Origin: JBHHYN01 sp046757565
Lineage (GTDB): Bacteria; Pseudomonadota; Gammaproteobacteria; Eutrophobiales; Eutrophobiaceae
Assembly (NCBI GenBank): GCA_046757565.1
Contig: JBHHYN010000098.1
Coordinates: forward strand, 1 to 11,369
Direction: 5' to 3'
Length of the DNA: 11,369 nt
A program made the translations under genes and the position numbers. Shown here in pieces: positions 1 through 6,217 of the stretch (its first letter is position 1; every line of letters starts with the position of its first letter). The notes below the pieces were generated by a model, which saw nothing but the letters and a program-made list of their open reading frames with translations, did not search any database and was not told where the DNA came from.

Positions 1-27
1 AGTTTTTATTCAAAAGTCTTTCTTGTT

Positions 28-49
28 AACCCACAGATTCTGCTGAAGA
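28..49 (+). repeat. Left copy of a 22-bp inverted repeat
   Basis: The 22 bases here are the exact reverse complement of 11321-11342; the match stops at once on both sides. Read on the minus strand the unit begins TCTTCAGCAG and ends CTGTGGGTT, with an internal near-palindrome CAGAATCTG. It starts 9 bases downstream of the stop codon of the RACo-like gene. A 22-base match within 11 kb is not expected by chance. Whether it is a dispersed intergenic repeat or one end of a mobile unit cannot be decided here. The outer flanks of the two copies differ, so there is no target-site duplication. Confidence 0.85.
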
Positions 50-58
50 GCCGATTTT

Positions 59-1990
59 TTAAGGAAACGGCATGGCCTGAATAAAGGCCTTCTGGAACTC
101 GCCCGCGCCGCTGAGTTGGATATGTTCCGTACGATCGGCCAGCCGCACTGCCTTACGCCGCTGGGCCACAGACACCAGGGCCAGCTTGGCGCCAACCCCG
201 GCGGCGTTACCCACCGAGTGGATCCGTTTTAACGGGACCGCTGGCGTCAGTCCGGCCTTCAAGGCGTTATCCGCATCCAGGAAATTACCGAAGGCACCGG
301 CCAGCAGGACTTCCCCCAGGTCGTCATCCTGAAGGCCCATCGCCTCCATAAGGACAATGGTGCCGGCGCGGATGGCGCCCTTCGCCAGCTGGCACTCGCG
401 CACATCCTGCTGGGTGAAGATGACATCCGCCTCAGCACCGCTATCTTCCGCCCGCGCCAGAATGAAATGGCTATCGCGCCGCTGTGGCGCCTCAATCAAC
501 CGCTCCCGCAATGCGGCCGGAACCTCCGGGGATAGCTCCTGATGACGGATGAACGCCCCCGATGAATTCATGAGACCTGACTGGCGCAGTTGGGCGACGA
601 TATCGATCAGCGCCGAGCCACAGATCCCCCTGGGTTTGTCTTTACCGATGACCGTATAGCGGACATCGTCGTCGATCCATACATGGTCGATGGCGCCCGC
701 TGCCGCCCGCATGCCCATCTTGATGCGCGCCCCCTCAAGAGCAGGGCCCGCAGGCGCCGAACAGGCGATGATGCGCTTTTTATTACCCAGAGCCATCTCG
801 CCGTTGGTGCCGACATCAATCGCCATACGATAGCCATCGCCCTCGGCGATCTTGCTGGCCAGCATGACCGCAACCGTATCGGAACCGACAAATCCGGCGA
901 TATTTGGCAACACGAACAGGGGTACTTCGGGGCGCAGTTCGAGACCAAGTTCTTCTGCGGTTACCGCTACGGCGCCGCGGATTACCGGGGCATAGGGTGC
1001 CAGGCCGAGGCCGGTGGAATCGAGCCGCAGTAAAAAGTGGTGCATGGCCATATTACCGACTACAATCAGTTCGAGAATATCACTCAATCCAATACCTGCC
1101 TCGTCGGCAAGTTCCTGTAGCAATTGGTTGATCTGTCCGATCACCATCTGATGCAATCGGGCAAGACCTTCTGGATTGCGCTGGGCGCGGCCCAGACGGC
1201 CGATAATGTCGTCGCCATAGACGGCCTGTTTATTGACGGTCGATGCCACAGCCTTCTCCTCGCCGGTACCCAGGTCGATGAGGAATCCGACGATGGTAGT
1301 GGAACCGATATCGAAGGCGACACCATACTGGGAGACCACTGTATCACCGGAATCGATACCGATGACCTGACGGCCGGCAAGGGCCACTGTCATGCCGTTT
1401 TTGTCACGGATGGCAGCGGGTAGTTTGCGTAACAGAGACAGTGGAATGTCGGTGGGCCGGTATTTGCGTGGCCAACAGCGGCGCAACCGTTCCCAGTCGG
1501 CCACATGCTGCTGTTGGCGGGGATCGGTGTAGGGGATAAAGACCTTGCGTACATTGGGTTGCAGGGTGACCCGCCGGGTCACGCCATGATGCAGTATCTG
1601 AACGCTGGCGTGTTCGCCGGACTGTGGCACCTGCACCAGTATGTCCCGCTCCGCCCGCACCTGGCATGAGAGGCGATAGCCCCTGGCGATCTCACCGCCA
1701 CTAAGGTGCATGAAATGTACCGGCGAGGCAGGTGGCGGCTCTTTTTCGAAACGCACCTTGCACTTGCCACAGGTGCCATTGCCGCCGCAAACGGTATCCA
1801 CCTCAACCCCTGCTTCAATGGCAGCCTCGAACAAACTCTCTCCCCGGCGCACATTAAAACGCTTACCGGCCGGCTGGAAGGTGATCGTGACCTTGTCTGA
1901 CCCGGCCTCATCAATGGTTGTCATATCAGATACTTGACCATCGTCTCCAGTTTCATCGGCAAGCAACAGTCCCGGTTCGCTTTTGCTCAT
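59..1990 (-). CDS. RACo-like ATP-dependent reductive activator of corrinoid protein (2Fe-2S ferredoxin + ASKHA domains)
   Basis: Predicted 643-aa cytoplasmic protein of the RACo/DUF4445 family, whose members use ATP and a low-potential electron to return inactive Co(II) corrinoid to Co(I). Residues about 33-120 are a plant-type ferredoxin domain with [2Fe-2S] ligands Cys68, Cys74, Cys77 and Cys109 (CGGNGTCGKC, then LSCQ). The C-terminal half is an ASKHA ATPase: GVAFDIGSTT and AIDVGTNGE are the two phosphate loops, VVGNMAMHH is a typical RACo segment, and LLAGAFGNFLDADNA is the adenosine-side motif near the end. I chose the ATG at 1990, 25 bases after the DUF1638 stop. The open frame continues upstream to 2146, but that part lies inside the neighbouring gene and looks non-coding. 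The ribosome-binding site is weak, so coupling to upstream translation is possible. It is the last gene of the cluster, and its presence implies that the corrinoid protein handles a redox-sensitive Co(I) state. The family call is firm; the specific partner is inferred from context. Confidence 0.93.
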   Translation of the reverse strand: MSKSEPGLLLADETGDDGQVSDMTTIDEAGSDKVTITFQPAGKRFNVRRGESLFEAAIEAGVEVDTVCGGNGTCGKCKVRFEKEPPPASPVHFMHLSGGEIARGYRLSCQVRAERDILVQVPQSGEHASVQILHHGVTRRVTLQPNVRKVFIPYTDPRQQQHVADWERLRRCWPRKYRPTDIPLSLLRKLPAAIRDKNGMTVALAGRQVIGIDSGDTVVSQYGVAFDIGSTTIVGFLIDLGTGEEKAVASTVNKQAVYGDDIIGRLGRAQRNPEGLARLHQMVIGQINQLLQELADEAGIGLSDILELIVVGNMAMHHFLLRLDSTGLGLAPYAPVIRGAVAVTAEELGLELRPEVPLFVLPNIAGFVGSDTVAVMLASKIAEGDGYRMAIDVGTNGEMALGNKKRIIACSAPAGPALEGARIKMGMRAAAGAIDHVWIDDDVRYTVIGKDKPRGICGSALIDIVAQLRQSGLMNSSGAFIRHQELSPEVPAALRERLIEAPQRRDSHFILARAEDSGAEADVIFTQQDVRECQLAKGAIRAGTIVLMEAMGLQDDDLGEVLLAGAFGNFLDADNALKAGLTPAVPLKRIHSVGNAAGVGAKLALVSVAQRRKAVRLADRTEHIQLSGAGEFQKAFIQAMPFP

Positions 1991-2015
1991 GAACGGATCC
2001 CAGGTTGCCGTGATG

Positions 2016-2702
2016 CTAAGCGGAAGATCCGCCTGCGGATTCCGCCACGGGATAAGCATAATCCGCTGTTTCCGCATCGGCGCCGGGCTGAGGGCGTCCT
2101 TCCATGATAGCAACAAGACGCCGCTCCAGATCACCGTAGCCCACATGCCGGACCTGCAATTCGAGTCCGAGGGAATCTGCGATTTCCCGCGCCATACTCA
2201 GGAGTTTGGCGTTGTCCTTATCCTGACTGTAGTAGATCATACGCCGGTAGTGGGCAAACATGAGTTCGGTCAACTTTGGATGTTTGTCCAGTTTCAGTCC
2301 CTTCACAATCAGCTTGTTCCAGGCATGGATCAGGTAGTCGGTGAGGATGTAGGTGCCGGGTTCCTCTTTTACCGCCTTGCGGAAGTCATCACCTCCGTAC
2401 ATCTCGTAACAGTGAGGTCCGACCGGTCTGACGGCGCCTTCGTGCCTGGCCAGGATCGCGTCCAGGTTTTGGGCGCCGCAGTGACCGTAGACAACGACCC
2501 GGCGCTCATAGAGGCCGTCAGTCTCATTCAGATGCGCCTCGACCTCCCGTTCGATGCGGCTCGGATAGAGATGGTGGCGGGAATCGACAGGGCGGAAATC
2601 GGCATCCCATCCATACTTGTGAATAATGGCGCGGACATCTTTACTCAGCGCCGAGCAAGCGAGAAACAGCGTTTTCGGCGGACTAGCAGGCTGATTTCCC
2701 AT
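2016..2702 (-). CDS. DUF1638 domain protein, putative accessory to corrinoid methyl transfer
   Basis: Predicted 228-aa soluble protein without signal peptide or membrane segment. It resembles DUF1638, a family of unknown function that I know mainly from neighbourhoods of corrinoid methyltransferases. Three small Cys/His patches stand out: LACSAL (Cys16), YGHCGAQNLD (His74, Cys75) and GPHCYEMYGG (His97, Cys98). HHLYPSRIE also gives His43 and His44. These could form a metal or Fe-S site, but that is inference. The last 25 residues are low in complexity and may be disordered. The start at 2702 is supported by GGAGA six bases upstream, and the gap to the preceding MtrH-like stop is 19 bases, so it is co-transcribed with the methyltransferases. 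It may help assemble or load a cofactor or act as an extra subunit. No function is established. Confidence 0.8.
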   Translation of the reverse strand: MGNQPASPPKTLFLACSALSKDVRAIIHKYGWDADFRPVDSRHHLYPSRIEREVEAHLNETDGLYERRVVVYGHCGAQNLDAILARHEGAVRPVGPHCYEMYGGDDFRKAVKEEPGTYILTDYLIHAWNKLIVKGLKLDKHPKLTELMFAHYRRMIYYSQDKDNAKLLSMAREIADSLGLELQVRHVGYGDLERRLVAIMEGRPQPGADAETADYAYPVAESAGGSSA

Positions 2703-2721
2703 GCAAGGTCTCCGCAGCCAG

Positions 2722-3651
2722 TCAGGTTCCGGCCGATGCCTCGTCCGTAGTCATGCGCATGAGTGAGTTAAGTGGGTTAATTCTGCCCTTCGGCCGGATG
2801 CGTTGCTGCCGCGCCGTGTAGGCGATGACTGCATCGACCATGGCCATGGCCGGAACGATCTCCAGTTGCTTGACGCCATACATGAAATAGTCCGCACCCA
2901 TCATCATAATCGAGGTGGCAAGACTGGTCTTGGCCGTAGTATAGCCGAGCTTGCCGTACTTCTCCCTCCCCATGGGCCAGCGGTCGTTGACGATATGGGT
3001 GGGTGAGCAACCCGCCGGATAGCCATAGTGATTCTTCAGCATCCAGATAGTCTTGCTACAGGGGCCGGGTTCCACCAGGTCAAGCACCGCCGTATCGAAG
3101 ATAAACTGGCTGAAGCCGGCTTCGCGAGAGGTTTCCAGACAGCGCTCGGCGATATCGAACTTGCCTTGGAAGGTGGGTTTCTTGGCGTTATGGGTCATCA
3201 CGATGCAGCTCTTCAAATCCAGATCCTTCAGGGCATCGATCTCCTTCTGCCCCGTTTCCGGGCCGATGGAATTAAACAGGCAGCGATCCTGGATGCCCAG
3301 ATCCACGGCCTTGCGCGCACCCGCCAGGCGCACCGCCGGGGTGGTCCCATCGATAAAGAAGGGCAATCCTCGTGACGCCAGCCATTCCACATAGTTCTCC
3401 ATGGCCCTGGGGCTGCCGCCAATCATATCCACGATCATGGGCACTCCAGCCTCTTCGCAAGTGTGCTGCATGCGATCCAGAACGGCGTAGGCCCCTTCCT
3501 GGTCAAACTCCCCGGTCTCCTCGTCCAGGATGAGCTTGTCACCCATGTAGAAAATACTTGCCGCCAGGACCGTCGGGTATTCGCCCGGCTGTCCGCCAAA
3601 CATCACGCCACCGATATCATAGGCGACCTGCTCTGCTTCAAAAACCCACAT
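2722..3651 (-). CDS. MtrH-family methylcobamide:tetrahydrofolate methyltransferase
   Basis: Predicted 309-aa protein of the MtrH family. Methanogen MtrH transfers methyl between tetrahydromethanopterin and a corrinoid. Bacterial relatives such as MtgA of Desulfitobacterium and CmuB of chloromethane degraders use tetrahydrofolate, the likely acceptor here. The start region (MWVFEAEQ, then YDIGGVMFGGQPGEYPTVL and SIFYMGDKL) is the characteristic MtrH N-terminus. IGPETGQKEIDALKDL and MTHNAKKPTFQGK follow in the barrel, and the length is normal. This fixes the start at the ATG at 3651, with GGAGAG 11 bases upstream. The frame is open to 3834, but that stretch overlaps the URO-D-fold gene and is not MtrH-like. 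It lies 41 bases after the URO-D-fold stop. It would take methyl from methyl-Co(III) on the corrinoid protein and feed methyl-THF to one-carbon oxidation or biosynthesis. A reverse role, methylating an acceptor from methyl-THF, is formally possible. Confidence 0.92.
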   Translation of the reverse strand: MWVFEAEQVAYDIGGVMFGGQPGEYPTVLAASIFYMGDKLILDEETGEFDQEGAYAVLDRMQHTCEEAGVPMIVDMIGGSPRAMENYVEWLASRGLPFFIDGTTPAVRLAGARKAVDLGIQDRCLFNSIGPETGQKEIDALKDLDLKSCIVMTHNAKKPTFQGKFDIAERCLETSREAGFSQFIFDTAVLDLVEPGPCSKTIWMLKNHYGYPAGCSPTHIVNDRWPMGREKYGKLGYTTAKTSLATSIMMMGADYFMYGVKQLEIVPAMAMVDAVIAYTARQQRIRPKGRINPLNSLMRMTTDEASAGT

Positions 3652-3692
3652 AATCCAGATGTCTCTCCGGTTGTTTCCAGGAACGGGATGGT

Positions 3693-5012
3693 TCAGGCGT
3701 TGTCCGCCGCCTCGTCGTGCTTGATCCGGTCCAGATCGATGGGATATTCGCCATAGTCCTTGAGCGCCTGCACAAAGGCGTGGATGCTCTCCTTGGGAGT
3801 ACCCATCGGCACCATGTTGGGTACGATGATGCAACCCTTGTCACAGGGATAGAGGTCCCGGATCACACGCCGCACTTCGGTCCGGATCTCTTGCGGAGAA
3901 CCTGAGAGGAGGACTTCGTCCTTGACACCGACAATATAGCTCTTGCCGAGCCGCTGTGCGGTTTCACGGTAGGTCTTCAGGTCATTGGAGGGTGCTGTAT
4001 AGTAGTCCGGCGCCAGGTTGGTCAAGACGAAGCTACCCGTCTCCGCGCTCTTTTCCAGGAATTCGATCCAGTTAGTGGTGACGCCCGGGAGGTTACCGTC
4101 ACCGGTTGGCGCCAGTCCCCAGTAAAAGTAGATCATCGGTGAGGGTGCGATGGAATCGATCAACGGTTTTACATAAGGTTTTTCGAACTCGTAGAGCTGC
4201 TCGGGCCGGAAGTTCGGCACGGCATTCCAGGCGTCGATGCTGATAAAAAAGGTGACACCCAGCGATTTCAAGGCGCGGTACCATTTGATGTTCGCCTTGA
4301 GCTGCGTGGCAATGGCCCGGTGAAAATTTTCCGGCTTGCGCCGCATCCAGTTAACAGTGCGTTTAAAACCCAGGGCATTCACGGTTTGTGCGAAGGTCGC
4401 AGATGGCGCCGCCAGTACCGGCCAGCCGCGCTGCTTGCCGAGGTCTTCCACCAGCCGCTGATATAATTCGATACGGCGCGGCAGCCGCCCATCGGTGAAC
4501 GGATTAAATTTCTCAGCGGCCTCTTCCCAGGTATCAAATACCTCCTCATCGCTCATATCATCGAAGTGGCGGACCTTGACGTCACCCGGCACGTTCTCCG
4601 GCAGTTTCATCTTTATCAGGCCCATGGCCTCGATCTCCGAGTTCATGGTGTCGATACCCTCACCCAGGGCCTCAAAACCAAACTCCTCGGTCCAGCGTTC
4701 CACGACCTCTGCATGCAATTTTGGATCACGCTCGATCTGGCGGCATGTGTAACCATATAGGTTACAGGGGCCGTCGGTAAAGAACGAATAGGTGGGAATG
4801 CGGTCCGGTTCGTTCTGGGTGCCGACGAGCAGCGTACGCTCCATGCGGTTCAGTTCCGCCCCGGAATCGCGTTTTTCCAGGGCCGCTTTCACCATGGGCA
4901 TCATCATGCCGGCCTGATCCTCCATCGAGGGCCAGTCTTGCAACGGATCCGACCACTCTTCATGGGGTTTGATCTGCTCTACCAGTGACATTCTTTCTTC
5001 ATATGTTGACAT
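3693..5012 (-). CDS. URO-D-fold corrinoid methyltransferase, substrate unknown
   Basis: Predicted 439-aa protein of the uroporphyrinogen decarboxylase superfamily, which includes MtaA, MtbA and the methyltransferase half of CmuA. It is unlikely to be HemE because it sits in a corrinoid operon and has a divergent active-site region. The core runs from about residue 60 (RTLLVGTQNEPDRIPTY) to 425, ending with the fold-typical segments KSYIVGVKDEVLLSGSP and CIIVPNMVPMGTP. About 55 N-terminal residues are extra relative to MtaA. Zinc-dependent relatives carry HxC just before a glycine, but here the matching place reads MIYFYWGL (293-300). Cys394 sits near where the later Cys ligand is expected; the other cysteines are 83, 90 and 390. 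The ATG at 5012 has a strong AAGGGGGAG upstream; an ATG at 4991 is an alternative. A 113-base gap separates it from the corrinoid gene. It probably demethylates the pathway substrate onto the corrinoid protein. Which substrate (methoxy, thioether, amine or halide) cannot be read. Confidence 0.85.
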   Translation of the reverse strand: MSTYEERMSLVEQIKPHEEWSDPLQDWPSMEDQAGMMMPMVKAALEKRDSGAELNRMERTLLVGTQNEPDRIPTYSFFTDGPCNLYGYTCRQIERDPKLHAEVVERWTEEFGFEALGEGIDTMNSEIEAMGLIKMKLPENVPGDVKVRHFDDMSDEEVFDTWEEAAEKFNPFTDGRLPRRIELYQRLVEDLGKQRGWPVLAAPSATFAQTVNALGFKRTVNWMRRKPENFHRAIATQLKANIKWYRALKSLGVTFFISIDAWNAVPNFRPEQLYEFEKPYVKPLIDSIAPSPMIYFYWGLAPTGDGNLPGVTTNWIEFLEKSAETGSFVLTNLAPDYYTAPSNDLKTYRETAQRLGKSYIVGVKDEVLLSGSPQEIRTEVRRVIRDLYPCDKGCIIVPNMVPMGTPKESIHAFVQALKDYGEYPIDLDRIKHDEAADNA

Positions 5013-5125
5013 CGAACTCCCCCTTCACCCTCTACGGTATGGTGTGTTATTCGCAGGATGATTCATGGGTTAATGGAAAAGAGACGCAGTGCGCAATTGC
5101 GGTGATGCTGGACCATGATGGAAAA

Positions 5126-5851
5126 TCAGTTATGTTCAAACTCAAGATCACTAAACGTAAATTTTTCTGCGGCCTCCACCCGCTCTTCAGGCGGGTGTTT
5201 CATGATCTCCTTGCACAGGCTAATCAGCTCCCAGGCATCGTCACAGTAACCGTTGGACTTGGCCACCTCCTGCGACCAGCGGCGGTTCACCGCTACCCCA
5301 CCGGAGAGGATGACCATGCCATCCGTCAGGCCCTCCTCGCGCAGGCGTTCAAACGCCGGGGCAATATTGACCATGGTCGTGGTCATATAGGAGCCGAGGC
5401 CAAGAATATCGGGTTTCTCCCGCTTGACGGCCCCAATGATGTCGTCCAGTTCGTTGTCAACACCCAAATCTACGGTCTGGAACCCTTCAGCGGTCAGCAT
5501 TGCCATACAGATATTCTTACCGATATCGTGCACGTCACCTTCCACCGTGCCCATCATGATTTTGCCACTGTCGTCACCACCGGCACCCAGGCCGGCCAGC
5601 AGCACCGGCATCACTACGGCCAGACCGGCCTTCATGGCCTCGCCGGCGAGCATGAGTTCGGGCAGAAAAAACTCGCCTTCATTGAATTTATTGCCGGCTT
5701 CCTGGACGCCTGGCGACATTCCGTCCTTGATGATCTCTTTGGGGTCGATATCGGCATCCAGCGCCTGCTGTGCCAGGTCCGCGGCGGACTCCTCCTCACC
5801 CCATTGGACCGCGTCGTTAAGTTGTTCGAAGATCTCTTCTTTTGAGGCCAT
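5126..5851 (-). CDS. Corrinoid-binding methyl carrier protein (MtaC/MtbC/MttC type)
   Basis: Predicted 241-aa cytoplasmic protein with the two-part layout of methylotrophic corrinoid proteins. Residues about 1-90 are the helical B12-binding cap (FNEGEFFLPELMLAGEAM is the usual signature). Residues about 95-220 are the Rossmann B12-binding domain. The base-off/His-on motif is EGDVHDIGKN, with Asp106, His108 (lower axial ligand) and Gly111. It is followed by S154-x-M156 (usually SxL) and SGG at 183-185, at normal spacings. The C-terminal tail to residue 241 is acidic and slightly longer than in MtaC. The ATG at 5851 has TGAGGAG nine bases upstream. It is the first gene of the cluster and lies directly behind the sigma-54-type promoter. 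It shuttles methyl between the URO-D-fold enzyme and the MtrH-like enzyme. A MetH fragment is unlikely because the homocysteine and folate domains are absent. Confidence 0.95.
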   Translation of the reverse strand: MASKEEIFEQLNDAVQWGEEESAADLAQQALDADIDPKEIIKDGMSPGVQEAGNKFNEGEFFLPELMLAGEAMKAGLAVVMPVLLAGLGAGGDDSGKIMMGTVEGDVHDIGKNICMAMLTAEGFQTVDLGVDNELDDIIGAVKREKPDILGLGSYMTTTMVNIAPAFERLREEGLTDGMVILSGGVAVNRRWSQEVAKSNGYCDDAWELISLCKEIMKHPPEERVEAAEKFTFSDLEFEHN

Positions 5852-5897
5852 TATGGTTCACTCCTCAGTCGAGGCCGCCAGCCTTCGCCGGGCGGCT

Positions 5898-5913
5898 CGC
5901 ATTGTGCTTGCCA
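5898..5913 (-). promoter_or_regulatory. Predicted sigma-54 (-24/-12) promoter of the corrinoid operon
   Basis: The minus strand reads TGGCAAGCACAATGCG. Against the consensus TGGCAcg-N4-TTGC, the whole TGGCA block and the invariant GG-N10-GC spacing are present, and only one base of TTGC differs (ATGC). Transcription would start near 5887, giving a leader of about 35 bases that ends in the TGAGGAG ribosome-binding site. Sigma-54 control would need an enhancer-binding activator; no such gene is in the window. No comparably good sigma-70 promoter was seen in the AT-rich stretch upstream. Confidence 0.6.
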
Positions 5914-5964
5914 GGTTAGGTTAGGTACTATTCTAGTTATAGTCTTTAATATTCTTTACTGCTC

Positions 5965-5985
5965 ATATCAATGCAATAATGATAT
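5965..5985. promoter_or_regulatory. Inverted repeat / IHF-like site upstream of the sigma-54 promoter
   Basis: ATATCA and TGATAT form 6-bp arms around a 9-base spacer, centred about 88 bases upstream of the predicted start site. The overlapping sequence TATCAATGCAATA matches the IHF core WATCAANNNNTTR at all but one position. Either reading, activator site or IHF bend, fits a sigma-54 promoter, but the repeat is short and AT-rich. Confidence 0.3.
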
Positions 5986-6057
5986 ATATTCCAGATTTAT
6001 CCTGATGTCAAGAGAGTGTCTGCAGATGGGAAGCAGCGACAGCTTTGCCTGGATCGA

Positions 6058-6080
6058 GTGTGGCCTGGTGATTGCCACGC
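6058..6080. repeat. Inverted repeat, possible activator binding site
   Basis: GTGTGGC and GCCACGC flank a 9-base spacer; six of seven positions pair, plus one G-T wobble. The centre is about 182 bases upstream of the predicted sigma-54 start site, within the usual range for an enhancer-binding protein. No T-run follows, so it is not an intrinsic terminator. Confidence 0.3.
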
Positions 6081-6217
6081 CTGATTATGGTGGAATACTG
6101 CCTCCAGTCTCACTGGCCTGTTCTGGGCAGCGGGGAGTAATCATCGCACTTTGGCCGGTTAAAATCCGCTATTTGCGATATATTGTTGAATGAACAGACA
6201 GAGTAGAATACCGGCGC

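Larger units (their letters stand above)
5852..6217. other. Non-coding leader and control region of the methyl-transfer operon
   Basis: These 366 bases separate the lipoprotein stop from the corrinoid gene. They contain the sigma-54 match, a short AGGTT tandem at 5913-5926 abutting its -24 element, an AT-rich stretch at about 5930-6000, and two inverted repeats. I see no clear intrinsic terminator for the lipoprotein gene. No convincing ORF is present: a 62-codon plus-strand frame at 6005-6193 has no ribosome-binding site and no family resemblance. Confidence 0.7.

Noticed and set aside
1991..2146. Longer start for the RACo-like gene
   Set aside because: These codons lie largely within the DUF1638 gene and look non-coding; the ATG at 1990 fits operon spacing.
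1983..2750. Long plus-strand open frame (255 codons)
   Set aside because: It is antisense to the DUF1638 gene and parts of both neighbours. The minus-strand frame has family motifs and a ribosome-binding site; this one has neither.
3652..3834. Longer start for the MtrH-like gene
   Set aside because: The extra 61 codons overlap the URO-D-fold gene in another frame and show no MtrH similarity. The family N-terminus begins at the ATG at 3651.
5013..5125. 113-base gap between the corrinoid and URO-D-fold genes as a separate promoter or attenuator
   Set aside because: Only short weak dyads (CGCAATTGCG, CCATCATGG) and no promoter boxes are visible; read as a long operon spacer.
4985..5845. Long plus-strand open frame (286 codons)
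   Set aside because: It is antisense to the corrinoid protein gene, whose DxHxxG, SxM and GG motifs prove the other strand.
6005..6193. Plus-strand 62-codon frame in the control region
   Set aside because: There is no ribosome-binding site and no recognisable family, and it overlaps the putative control dyad.
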